Shown: piece after piece, positions 45,861 to 57,186 of the stretch
How positions within the stretch are numbered: the stretch's first letter is position 1
Layout: each line of letters opens with the position of its first letter
DNA from: Monocercomonoides exilis
Lineage: Eukaryota > Preaxostyla > Oxymonadida > Polymastigidae
Direction of reading: 5' to 3'
Length of the DNA: 64,000 nucleotides
Assembly (NCBI GenBank): GCA_001643675.2
Contig: LSRY02000060.1
Coordinates: 85,001-149,000, forward strand
The notes under the pieces: generated by a model
Database searches by the model: none
What the model saw: the letters and a program-made list of their open reading frames with translations, nothing else
What the model was told of the DNA's origin: nothing
Position numbers and translations under genes: made by a program

Positions 45861-46203
45861 TTGAAAAATTGAATCCCAAATATTCACAACATTAAAAATT
45901 CAAATTAATTAAAATTTTCAATTCAATTTGTAATATCATTTTCAAAATTTTTGAATTTTTATTTTTTTATTTTTTAAAAAAAAATTAAAAATAAAACGGT
46001 TTTGAAAATTCAACCGAATCCCATTTGACGTATTTTTAAAATTTCAATCTTCAAATTTCAAAAAATATAGATAAAGGTTTTTTTAATCTCACCCTTTGTT
46101 TCAAATTTCTGTTTGTCAAATGAATTCATCGAAATTATGAACTTTCGAGTGTTAAAACCAAATTTTTTTGGGTTAGCTCGAATCGAAATATATTTTTCAA
46201 TAA

Positions 46204-46442
46204 TGTTTATGAATGCAATGATGCAACATCAAGATCCAAGAATTAGAGATGATTATCATCTTGAAATCTGGATTGAGGATATAAAATTGGAAATCGTCGA
46301 AATCGAGTTGGAAATGCAGCGGGCGCAAAGGATCCATGATGAACAAAAGCGCGAAAGGAAAATGCAATATCTGCAAAAGATTCTGGATGACGAGTTCCAA
46401 GCACTCGCTAATGTTATGAGAAATAGAGAAATCCATCCTTAA
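46204..46442 (+). CDS. Hypothetical 79-aa ORF
   Basis: The ATG frame reads MFMNAMMQHQDPRIRDDYHL, then a long amphipathic charged helix (EIVEIELEMQRAQRIHDEQK). Protein-like composition, coiled-coil prediction likely, no family recognised. Could be a relic. Confidence 0.25.
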
Positions 46443-47329
46443 CTTTTCAATTTTTTTCCAATACTTGTATCACATCATCCAATTTGAATTTATAGTGCTT
46501 GATATTTTCATTTCTTTTTTTTTGTTTTTTGAAATTGAATATTTTCTAAATTTCAAAAATTCAAAAATTAAAAAATAAAAATTATTAAATACTTGAATTT
46601 CTCTCATTTTAATTAATCCAGAAATTTAATAAATGAAAATATTATGAAATATTTGTCATTTTATTTTTCAAAATCTGAACTGACCAGTGAATTAATAGTC
46701 TGGTTTTATTAAAAATTCCCCAACTAACTTTCATTGTTTTTTGCAAACTTGTGTCGTGAACATCTTCTTGAATGTTCAATTTCAAATCGGAATTTGTTTT
46801 TGTCCCACACAAGAACAGTCCGAAGGCATTCAACAGGACTATGCCAAAAATTTCATCGGTTATTCCAAAGTGTTTGTCTTTATTTATTCTTTGTTTTCGT
46901 TCAAATTAATGATTTTCATTGAATTTTCAAACTAAACTATTCAGAAATTTTCTCATTTTTTATCTGTTTTTTGTTGATTTTTTCTCTCCTTGGAATGGCT
47001 ATGATAAATTCTAATTCTTTTGGGCTGATTGGCTTTTGATTTCTCAGATGTGAACAAAACCATGACGTTTTTATCCAAAACAAATCGTACTTTGTCTCCT
47101 TCTGCTTCATCGGCAAAAGTTGAAAATTAATGGTTCACACCACCAAAGAAAAGTTTGTGAATAAAAATTGCTACAACAAATATAGAAAAGAATAGAAAAC
47201 CAGAAAAGTTCAATTGATTGTTCCTCTAGCCACGGAACTTTTGGATAGTGCTAAAGTGGTTAACAATTATGAAAAAGAAATTGTTGACGATGAAAAAGTT
47301 GTAGAGTATGTTCTTTGAAAAAGCAGAAC
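46443..47329. other. Intergenic with weak coding traces
   Basis: Short plus-strand pieces (for example CFCPTQEQSEGIQQDYAKNF at about 46800, and VPLATELLDSAKVVNNYEKE at about 47225) suggest decayed coding sequence. No model can be built. Confidence 0.3.
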
Positions 47330-47577
47330 AGAAATGTTAACCAGATGGTTCCAATGAAGATTACTCATTAATGAAAAGAAGAGATATCTGGGTGGAAGGA
47401 AAAAATGACTATCAGAAAAATGAGCTCGCTAACACCTTCAACTTCGTCGAGCTGCATTGCATCATAGCCGGTTACTTAAATTCATCGAATCTTAAAGTTT
47501 CGTGGGTCAAGAGAGAATATGAAATCTTCATGAAAACTAAATTGGTTGGAAAAAAGATTTGCATATTAAATTTGTAA
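47330..47577 (+). pseudogene. Unidentified coding fragment
   Basis: A frame of about 75 codons reading KRRDIWVEGKNDYQKNELAN and LHCIIAGYLNSSNLKVSWVK, ending at TAA 47575-47577. Composition is protein-like, with no start context and no recognised family. Probably part of the same decayed gene traced upstream. Confidence 0.3.
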
Positions 47578-48374
47578 TTTTTATTCGAAAAATTTTTTGC
47601 AAATCGTTTATTTGTTAATTCTAATTGTTTGATAAGGTGCCTTTTGATGGACAGACACATTTTCATTAATAAAATGATTAACAAAAATCGAAACTTTAAT
47701 TGCACCAATGTTATTTACAACTTGATTAATAAAATAATTGAATAATTTTTTGTTAAAAATGTCAGACTTCCTTATAACTTTTTTGAAACAACAAAAAATC
47801 AAATAAAATTGTTTGATAATGTTTTCTTTAAGTTGATTTAATATTTTTAAATTAAATGGGCAAAAAAAATTAAGTTAAATGTTTTTTTAAAAAGAAAACT
47901 TAATTTGTTTTGAATGAATATCTTATTTTGTTCGCATTGCGATTTGATAAATATATTTTTAAATTCATATTTATTAATTCCATTTAATTTGGTATAAAAT
48001 AGTTTGCAAATTAAAAATTCCAAAAATATTATGCCCCATAACCCCTTCACATCAAATTTGAATACAGATCAAAATACCATAAATAAATATTATCATTAAT
48101 CTTCAAATTTTTGAAAAAATAAAACATTTAACTACGTTTAGATAAACGAAAGGGTCACTCTTTAAATAAAATTTCTTTTCAAATTATTTCTTGCATTTTC
48201 TTTTATTTTCTTTCACCGAAACATTAATTATCCAATAAGCTGTGCTTTCTTCGAAACAGAATATCTCAAAAAAACACCAACGAATAAATGCTCGCTCAGG
48301 CAAAAAAAAAAAAAAAAATTATCCTAATTTCTTCATTCTTTTATTTCAGATTATCTTGAAGACATTAACAGTTT
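47578..48374. other. Intergenic
   Basis: AT-rich, no supported gene. A-runs at 48303-48318. Confidence 0.45.
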
Positions 48375-48429
48375 TTTTCAAGAAGAAGAAAAAAAAAAAA
48401 AAGATGAAGAATAAAAGAAAGAAGAAGAT

Positions 48430-48610
48430 GAAGGAAAAGGAGGAGGAGGAAGAGAAAGAAGAAGAGAAAGAAGAAGAGAAAGAAGAAGAGAAAGAAGAAG
48501 AGAAAGAAGAAGAGAAAGAAGAAGAGAAAGAAGAAGAGAAAGAAGAAGAGAAAGAAGAAGAAGAAGAAGATGATGATGATGATGATGATGATGATGAAGT
48601 GAAAATGGAG
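48430..48610 (+). repeat. (GAAGAGAAA)n array followed by (GAT)n
   Basis: About ten AAAGAAGAAGAG units, then GAA and GAT runs. The plus-strand ORF (Glu/Lys/Asp) and the minus-strand ORF (Ser/Leu) are both driven by the repeat. Confidence 0.9.
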
Positions 48611-48616
48611 CAGTGA

Positions 48617-49130
48617 TCGCAGAAATACCCGAGCAACACATGCGGCTCAATCAAAAGAGCAAACACAAGGGGAATGTGCTCATGGGAGGAAAGAAGACAG
48701 TTTGCAGTTGGAATGGCCAAGTCCACTTTCTGAGTGGACGATGAGGAGGAGCAAGTGGAAAAGAGAGTGTGCAGCACTTCCTTTCGAGAAAAGGTGGAGG
48801 TCGATGTTGATTTGTGTGGTGACGAAGACAAGAGAAGCAAAAACGTCTTCGTTCGTATTGGATGCAGAAGTGTTCGATGAGCCGAAGAGATAAAAGATTA
48901 TGGAAAAGGATGATGCGAATAATCATGATAATGACTATATTGGGCACACAATGCTCACGGAAGGGGAGTAGAACAAATAAAAAACAAGCAAGATTGCAGA
49001 GAGAATTCATTCTGTTTTCGTGTCTGGCAGAGGAAGCTGAATCAATTCAACATAAAATCTGCTCCAAGTTCTGTGTAAATTGTGTTCTTTGTAAAATACA
49101 TCGCTTGTTAAAAAAGAAGATGTGACGGCA
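48617..49130 (+). pseudogene. Coding relic
   Basis: Plus-strand fragments in different frames with protein character: GKKTVCSWNGQVHFLSG (about 48690) and EVDVDLCGDEDKRSKNVFVR (about 48800), each ended by stops. Not recognised. Confidence 0.3.
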
Positions 49131-49278
49131 GTGCGCTCAGCGAAGATGAAGCTGAAGATGAAGATACAGATGAAGGTGGAGAAGACAAAGGAATCTTGAG
49201 TATTCGATGGCTCACAAAGAAACAAGAAAATATCTTTTCATGTTGGAGCACAGAAAAATCTGGGGATCTGCATCTTTC

Positions 49279-51430
49279 TGTTGGAGATGATCATCATTGC
49301 TTTTCTTCAAATAATCCATTTCCAAATCCAATGAATCATTTTCGCAATGAAACAACTTTGCTGCAATTTTCATCCTTTCTGCTTATTTTTGAACATGCCC
49401 TTTTGAAAAGATTTGAATGTTCTTTTGTTCAGTCAATTCATTTTGTTTTTCAGAAATTCATTTCTTTGAATCTTTGGCAATCCTATGAGTCATTTTGAAA
49501 CAGATGCTAACATTAGCGATTCATGAAAAATGATAAGAAGGTTAGTAACCACGTGTCCACTTTTTCATTCATGTTCTTCTTCCCAAAAAAGCCTTAAAAC
49601 ACTTTCTCTTCAAGAATTGATATTTCCTCTTTTCGAATTCTCTTCAGCAAGATTTCCATTCCAATTACAAAATAAAATTTGTTTCAAAGCCTCGAAACAA
49701 TGTCTTCAGGAAAGAAGAGCTCCTCGCTTCATTTTGGAAAAAAAAATTCGCATTCAAACAATTTTTTGTTGGTTCGATCAAATCGAATCAAAAGATTCAC
49801 TTTTCTTGCATTAAACAGCCAATCCAAGGCATTTCGTTGTGCTCTCTTTTGCATTCCATTTTGTTGGGCAAAAGCACTTGCGTCGAAACTCCTATCTGTT
49901 TTATTTTTTCTTTATTTTCAACGATGTTTGTATTTTTCTTTTGTATTCTTGCTTGCCAAGCTTTACCCTTCCTTTTGAATATTCTTTGCAACAAACAGAA
50001 TGAGTTTGCTTGATGATGATGAATCTGATACAAGAATCCTGGTAGTGGCTCAAACCGAGAAGTTTTCAAGTTTGCTCATATATTTGGATTGAATAATGAA
50101 GAATGGATTTTAATATTTGAATACCTTTTGCAGAATTATTCCACGAGCTGGAAATTTGCAATGATGATGGACAAAAACAGAAAATTGAAGAAATGAAAAA
50201 AAAAAATGATTTGTGAAGTGGAAAAAGAAGAATTTTGATTTATTTTGGAGGAAGAACTGTTCAATAAAATTGACAAAATGACTGGAGAAAAGAAATTGGC
50301 TTTGGAGAATACTATTCTGTTACTGAAGCATATTGGATATTACAAAGCATTGAAATGCTTTTTTTGTTATTCTTATGATTATTCATTATTAGACAAAAGA
50401 ATAAGAGAGATGATAATTGATGAAAATGAGAAGAAAGAAGAAGAATAGAACAAAATATTTCTAATTGACCTTTGCGAATGTTATCTTTTGTTCAATCATA
50501 GGATTTCATCGGAATTGCTTTCAATCGTTTTGCCATGCCTTCTGAAAGTTGCACCGGATAAAGATGAGAGCGAAGAAACGCAAAAGGAAGTGGAAATGGC
50601 TTTTCTGGCGCTGAGCAACATTAACGAATATGCTGTTTGAGCACTTCTGTCACATATTTGAAGCTATTTATTTTTCTTTTTTTGCTTTTAAACAGATAAT
50701 CGATAAAAATATGTATTTTAGTGAGATGAAAGAGATCATCCAACATCATCAAGAGCATAACAATCTGACGCGGCTTGCCTATCATTCTGCGTGGGAGTTT
50801 ATAATAAAAAGATTTTGCCTAGACGAAAGCTTGGAAGATGTTATTTCGAACGAGCTGCATTTTGCGAAGGAGGCAATAAAGGAGTTAGAAGAACTGATGA
50901 ATTGCGTGGATTGGAAGAGAACAGAAGAGGAAAGAGAAAAAGAATCGCAAGAAGAGCTTATTTTGAAGAGATGGCTCCAAACATTAGTGATTTATTTTAG
51001 CTGTTGTCGATTGAAGAACGAAGAAAATGCAGGGCTAATCAATAGCATTGTTCAGGTATATCAAACAGCAAAAGGGAATAATGAGGAAATTGGCAGTCGA
51101 TGCATTTATTCATTGAGCATGGCAGCGAAAAATAGAGCCATGAAGAATGAAGACTTGCTGGAGAGCGGAGCTGTTGATATCATTTTGGAAGAGATTCAGC
51201 AACCAACGTTGAATGACAAAATGGTGTGCGAATTCTTGGATTTTTTTGAAACAATCTCATGGCGGCTGAACAAAAAAACTGATGATGAAATAGAAGAAGA
51301 GGAGTTTGACGAGGGGGATGAAGAGAGAGATGAAGAGAAAGAAGAAGAGGAAGAAGCGAAAAGAAAGGAGTTAAAAAGGAAGATGTTTGAAAAGTTGGAA
51401 GAAGAAGGATACGAAGATATTGTTACAAGC
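49279..51430 (+). repeat. Segmental duplication, copy B
   Basis: Direct-orientation partner of 15936-18090, about 33.3 kb away, containing the pseudogene at 50000-51510 and 0.7 kb of its upstream flank. Confidence 0.85.
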
Positions 51431-51510
51431 TTTAATGAAACTTTTGGATTTTTTTAAAGGAAATTTTGACCATTTATTATCGTTGAACACTTCTGATTAT
51501 TTTGTGAAAC
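50000..51510 (+). pseudogene. Helical multigene family, copy 4 (pseudogene)
   Basis: Exon 1 (50000-50069) and both splice sites are preserved, and splicing gives KFSKLFHELE. Exon 2 (from 50134) is broken: TGA at about 50214 after EEMKKKNDL, a further shift, and TAG at 50446-50448 inside the KKEEE run. Exon 3 (about 50698-51457) is open but shifts in a T7 run near 51450, which replaces the usual ...DYFVN end. Exon 3 also has an acidic insertion (EEEEFDEGDEERDEEK-like, 51290-51360) not seen in its duplicate. Close duplicate of the intact copy 3; no function expected. Confidence 0.8.
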
Positions 51511-51786
51511 ATTTGAAGAAATGGATTTCATTTAACTTTGAAACAAAATAAAGGTATTTTTTTTGAAATTTAATTATTTTTCTTCTCACTTCTTTGAAAA
51601 GCAGCAAATCCAGAAAAAAGAAAAACATAAAGACAGTCAGCTTGCTTGTCTTTACTTCATCAAAATGAAATGGCATTAAAAACGTTTTCAAACAGCCACA
51701 GATTGCTTCTTGTTTTTTATTTTGTGAAATGACACAAAAAGAAAAATAAAATTTATGAGTTACAAAATTCAACACATTTCATTTTT

Positions 51787-53280
51787 TCAAGCATTTACGA
51801 AATAATCTGTAACATCTAACGATAAATGATGATTTCTTTTATTGAAAAAATCAATTTCTTCATGAAAGTTAATTATGATGCTTTCTAATCCTTCCTCTTC
51901 CATCCATTCAAATGTTTTCCTTTTTGTCGTTTTCCTTTTCGCTTCTTCCATTTCATCGTCCCCCTTTCCTTTCAGCCTCCGTGAAATAGATTCAAAAAAT
52001 TCCAAGAATTCGCCCGCCATTTCGTCATCCATTGTCGATCGCTGAATCTCCTCCAAAAAAGAATCAAAAACTCCAAGGCTCAGCAAGTAATCAATCCTCA
52101 CAAATCTTTTTTTCGCTGAGTGTTCAAGTGACAAAATGCACAAGAAACTTATGTTTTTATTTTTATCCCTTGATGCTCGAAAAACACTCATAATGCTACC
52201 AATAAGCCCAACATATTCTTCATTTTGCACAAAGCATACTCTCAAGAAATGCTCCAATGTTAGCAACCATCTCAATAAAACATATTCTTCTTCCCTTTCT
52301 CTCTCTCTTTTATCTCCTTCTTTCCTCTTCCAATCCACACATCTTGCCAGCTCATCCAGTTCTCTTGCTGCCTCTCTCATAAAATGCAGTTCATCCGAAA
52401 CAACTTCTCCCAATTCGAAGTCAAAATAATATCTATTGTTCAAATACTTCCAAGCCGATTGATAGCCAAGTCTGGTCAGATTATGATGTTCCTGATGATA
52501 TTTGATGATTTCTATTGTATCATTCAAATGCGATGCTTGAGGCCGGGCCTAATGAAAATAAAGAAATGCATCAATAAATAACTCAAAATAATTCAACAAA
52601 TCGTGCTAAAAATTAATACCACGTCCCACTGTTCAACTGCGCTCAAAGCCAACAAAGCCATTTCCACTTCTTTTTGAATTTCTTTGTTTTCCTCTTTTTC
52701 TGATGCAGCATTCACGAGATAAGGCTCGCAGACATGTAAAAAGTATCCATCAACTGAGCTACCAAGCATTAAATAGCTTTTGCAAAGATCAGTGAAATCC
52801 TTTTCGTTCAGAGAATCTTTCCTGTATACTTTGGAAATATCTTTCCAATAAAATTCATCAGAAATCATCTCTTCAAAGAGATAGCACAACGAACAATCTA
52901 CAAAGCTAGAAATCCACATGCGCTTCAACGCATTGCAACGTCCCATGTGTTTCAGCAAGAAGAATGCATTTTGCAAAGATATTTTCTTTTCTTTAATCAT
53001 TTCGTAAATTTTGTCGAACAGTTTTTTTGTGAAAACTGATTTAGATTCTTTAACATTCATCTCTTCCATCACTCCATTTATTTCAATGATTTTCTGTTTT
53101 TGCCCATCTTCATTGCAATCTTCCAGTTTATTAAACAATTCTGAATGAATTTTTTAGAAAAAAAACACCAAATTTCACAATTAGAGAATAAATAAAGAAA
53201 ATGAGCAAACTTAAAAACTTGCGCGCAATTGGAAATTCTGAAATTCTATCTTCGGTCAATTTAGCAGAACCCAGTTTCAT
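51787..53280 (-). CDS. Helical multigene family protein, copy 5
   Basis: Intact three-exon member on the minus strand with a product of about 450 aa. Exons: 53280-53211 (70 nt, phase 1), 53140-52620 and 52548-51787 (762 nt). The second donor could be 3 nt earlier. The start gives MKLGSAKLTED, very like copy 1's MKQGSAKLTKDE, and splicing restores FLKLFNKLEDC. Family blocks: GQKQKIIEIN, FFLLKHMGR, EVEMALLALS, IIKYHQEHHNLTRLGYQSAW, DELHFMREA, WMEEEGLESI, DYFVNA. Exon 2 has a short insertion relative to other copies (region SDEFYWKDISKVYRKD). Function unknown. Confidence 0.8.
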
Positions 53281-53450
53281 TCAAATTGCCAAAACGTCAT
53301 GTTCGGTTTGCAAGGAAAAGTGCTTCAAAAATCATAAAAAAGGAATAAGCGCAAACGATGAACTTGCATCGAAAAACGAAGCGGAAGCAGTGCCAACTTT
53401 ATGTGCTTTTCGAGAAGAACTGGAAATAAGCTGGCCCATCGATCAATTTA
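53281..53450 (-). promoter_or_regulatory. Conserved 5' flank of helical-family copy 5
   Basis: Similar to the flank of copy 1 (9236-9361), including TGACGTTTTG plus GCAATT just upstream of the ATG. The plus-strand ORF at 53201-53494 is a shadow of exon 1 and this flank. Confidence 0.45.
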
Positions 53451-54338
53451 CCTTAATAAAAGTCATTTTGGCTTTTTTCATTAAGATTTCTTGATTGATA
53501 AATGTTTGAAAAGATGCTCAAAAGTTTGTTTCTTGTTCCTTTTCATAAAAAGAAAATTATTATCTTGTTTGTATTGGTGAAAGGGAAAAACAAATATAAT
53601 TTTAGCTGAGAGCTGGAAGAAATCATAACTTGTCAAAAAAGTGAAAAGGCGTGGCAAATGAGGCGTACAGCAAAACAGAGAATTTTCTTCCTTGCTGTTG
53701 AATCACAAATGATCCTGTGAAATGCATTTGAAACAACTGAAATGTTTTCTCAGAAAAGTCTGAAATCGCTTCGAAAACATCAAAATATGATTGTCCATGA
53801 AGATAAAAAGAAAGAAACAGACAATGAAAGTGCAATGCAACATCAAAAATGCAATTGCTGAAAAGTTAAAGATGCAAATAGCAAAATGAAATTTATGTCA
53901 TTCTTTTTCTTCTGTTCTCGCCTTCAAGGTAATCCTTTTGCATCATATCGAAATGAATACCCAGAGTTGGTTATTTGATGCATGCCTCTCTTTCTTCTTT
54001 CTTCTCATTCTTCTTCTTTTTCATAGATGACATTATATTCTTCACACAATTCAACAAAAGATGCCAACTTGTCGGACATTCTACTTGTTGCTTGAAGATG
54101 ATCTTCCTGTCTTGCAGCACCTCCTTCTGTGAACGTGTTTTCAATCGTTCGCTGACTGGCTTTTCGTGAGCATCCATCATAAGAAGAAATATTTCACAAA
54201 TTTCCGCATGCAGGAAACTTGACTAAAAATATTGAGATGATCTCAAAGAAAATTAACTTGTTTCTTCTTCCCCTCTGTTTTGTGTGTAGCTTTTCCATTT
54301 CAATGCATGATTGAGTGATTTAAGATGAAGTGAAAGTG
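53451..54338. other. Intergenic with a coding relic
   Basis: Mostly AT-rich. Minus-strand 54020-54130 reads RMSDKLASFVELCEEYNVIY, a plausible helical coding relic. No model can be built. Confidence 0.3.
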
Positions 54339-54440
54339 GAAGAAGAAGAAGAAGAAGAAGAAGAAGAAGAAGAAGAAGAAGAAGAAGAAGAAGAAGAAGA
54401 AGAAGAAGAAGAAGAAGAAGAAGAAGAAGAAGAAGAAGAA
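54339..54440. repeat. (GAA)34 microsatellite
   Basis: Uninterrupted AGA/GAA trinucleotide array of 34 copies. The poly-Leu/Phe minus-strand ORFs are artefacts. Confidence 0.95.
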
Positions 54441-55889
54441 TCTGAATGAGAAATGAAATAAAATGAATTTGATGATGCTCATAAAACATTGTATAACTTC
54501 AAAGGCGAACAAGACCCATATGAATAAAATGCAGGCATAATGAACAGATTCGAATTTCATAACAGCCAACAGCAGCAATAGACAGCAGTTTCATCGTGTG
54601 TTGCAACATGAGAATATGATGGCCGTCAAAACAACAAATTCTCAAATAGGAAAAAGGCGTTCTTTTCATCACCCAAATTTAAAAAAAAACTCGTCAATGA
54701 AGAGATTGGAGGAGGAGGAGGAGAAGAAACCATATAATCCACAAAAATGCTGCTTGAAATGGATTGTTCCAGAAAAAGATGCACAACATGAAAAAAAAAG
54801 CTGTTCATTGGAATGGAAATAAAAAGATATAAAATAAAAATAATTGGTTTTTAGTTGACAATTAAAATTCCTCAAAAGAACACATACACCCTCCCTATCG
54901 CAAATGCAGAGGATTGTCCAATCACTGATGCTGTCAATCTCCTTTTCCATTGTTTCCCAGTGCTCATTTCTTCATCATCCTTTATTCCCACACAAATATT
55001 CTGCTTTTGGTGTTATCATCAACTTTTTTTTCATAAAAAAATATCTCTCTTCATTTTTTCTTTCCAAGAGCTGTCCAATTGTTGGCATTCTTCTTTTCTT
55101 TCTCATCCAAATGCTTTGAAATTAAATTTATTTTTCAGCACCTCTCCAAACTGAATACAAAAAAAAAAATTGTATTTCCCATCTGCTGATTGTATCTCGG
55201 AATCCAGTTCTCTTCTGATGTTCTCCTCAGAAAAACAAAGGAATGGCCATTTAGACAATTTATCAGATTCTTGCGCTCTGAAAAGATGATTAAAAAAGGA
55301 TCTTCTCAACGAACAAGAACAATAAAAAACGCATACATGCAAATATTTTGATTTTCAAAAAAATGTTGAATTTCCTTCAAAGATGCTTTTCATAAAAATC
55401 ATCTCCTCCAATACCATCATCGATGCCTTGAAGTCGCTGTCTCGTGCAACCTCTCAAAATAATATCGCCCATTCTGCAGAAAATATTCGCTCACCGATAT
55501 CAATTTTTAACAAGAAATATTTTTGTTCTTTCAAATCAAATGATCTGAATATCCATTACTTCAAACAAGAAAAAAGATTTATCGTTTTTTTCTTTCTTTG
55601 TTTGTTTGAAACGACTTGCCAAATAACACTAACAACGCAGAATGGTATAGCAACTTATGCTTTCATGATTATTTTGAGCTTTTGTTTTGCACCGATTTCT
55701 TCTTTCCAATGGTATCTGAAATCAAATCAAATGACGAATTTTCGTTGTTTTCTGGCTGCAATGCATTTTCAAAAATGCAGACAACGAGTAGAATCAAAAG
55801 ATCTAATGGCTTGTGCTAATTGTTGCATTTGAATCCTTGATTGTTGAGATTTTATTTTTTATTTATATTTTTTGAAGATTTACTTTAAG
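54441..55889. other. Intergenic with weak ORFs
   Basis: ORFs at 54608-54822 and 55383-55832 lack consistent family features. Upstream flank of helical-family copy 6; no exon 1 equivalent could be found. Confidence 0.35.
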
Positions 55890-55891
55890 AA

Positions 55892-57186
55892 ATGGAATGT
55901 TGGACAGGAATTGCACAGAAAAGAATAATCGAAGATTTGAATTTACTAATTGAGGGGATGAACAAAGAAGAGTTCAATTTTGTTTGTACGGAGAAACTGT
56001 TCATTAAAATATCCAAAATGATCGTAGAAAAGAAAATTCAAGTGGAAAAAGCCATTCTGGTGTTGAAACACATGGGATATTTGAAAATGCTGAAAAGCAT
56101 TAGCGGCTTAAGGAATGGTGCCTGTATATTGTGCGCGCGATTTGAGATTATGATTGAAAAGGAAGAGAAGAAAAAAAAAGAAAAGGATGAAAAGCTGCTA
56201 TTAGATCTTTACGAATGCTGTCTTTTGCTTGAAGATGGAATTGTTTCAAAATTGTTGCAAGTCTGTGTGCCTTGCCTTCGGAAAGCCGCATCAAACAGAG
56301 AGGAAAACGAGGAAGTTCAAAAAGAAGTGGAAATGGCGTTGCTTGCTTTGAGCAACATTAAATATGATGCATGTGATATTCTATTTCAATTTTAGTATTA
56401 ATGATTTTTTTTTATCAATATTTTTTTAGGAAGTGAGAAATGATCTGTATTTGAATGAGATCAAAGAGATCATCGTTTATCATCAAGAACTTTGGAATCT
56501 GATTCAACTTGCCTATCAGTCTGCTTGGGGTTTTTTGACTAACGGATTGCTTCACAATGCAAATTTGGAAGAAGTTATTGTGAATAATCTGCATTTTGTC
56601 AGAGAGGTGGGAGGAGAATTAGAGGAGCTGACAAAATGCGTGGATTGGAAGAGAGAGAAAGAAGAGAGAGGAAAAGAAGGCAAAGAAGAGATTTTAATAT
56701 TGAAATGGCTCCAAACTTTGGGGAAATTTCTTTTCTACTGTCGATTGCGAAATGAAGAGTATTCTGTGCTTGTCGAAAGCATTGTGCAGGCATTTCGAGC
56801 AGCAAAGGATAATTACAGAGACATTGTCAGCCAGTACATCAAATCATTTTGTTTTTCTGTGAATAACAGAAATGTGAAAGTTGAAGGCTTGCTGAAGAGC
56901 TGTTGAAGCTGTTTTGGAGGGGATGCAGCGGCCAGCGTTGGATGATGAAAATGCGTTTAACTGCTTGATATTCTTTACGAATATTTCGAGGCGATTGAAA
57001 GGGCAGACAAATAACGAAACAGACGAAGCGTACAGAAAGGCAATCAAAAGGAAAGCGCTTGAAAAGATGGAAGAAGAAGGATACGAAGATATTGTTACAA
57101 GCTTTTATAATAATCTTTCAATAGTTGATGATGAAGAGATTGGAGATCTGTACAAAGGCATCGAAAATGACTTTGTGAATATTTGA
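55892..57186 (+). pseudogene. Helical multigene family, copy 6 (frameshifted)
   Basis: Exon 2 (55890 or ATG 55892 to about 56375) is nearly identical to copy 1 over KISKMIVEKKI to RFEIMIEKEE, showing recent shared sequence. Exon 3 (about 56435-57186) has IIVYHQELWNLIQLAYQSAW. Comparison with the AAGAGCGGAGCTGTTGA-type region of copy 4 shows a 4-nt deletion near 56900 that gives LLKSC and a stop; the correct frame resumes (MQRPALDDEN... KMEEEGYED) to 57186. No 70-nt first exon is visible, and the intron 2 donor is weak (T|GTGATA). Probably a young pseudogene. Confidence 0.7.

Noticed and set aside
53201-53494. Plus-strand ORF with a CxxC pair that looked like a zinc-finger protein conserved upstream of two genes
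   Set aside because: It is the reverse complement of exon 1 and the 5' flank of the minus-strand family gene; the copy-1 counterpart has stops in this frame.
54253-54578. Poly-Leu/poly-Phe membrane proteins
   Set aside because: Translation of a pure (GAA)34 array in different frames.
55383-55832. 149-aa ORF upstream of helical-family copy 6 as its first exon
   Set aside because: No donor in the needed phase gives the conserved KLF-ELE junction, and the sequence has no similarity to the exon 1 peptides of the other copies.
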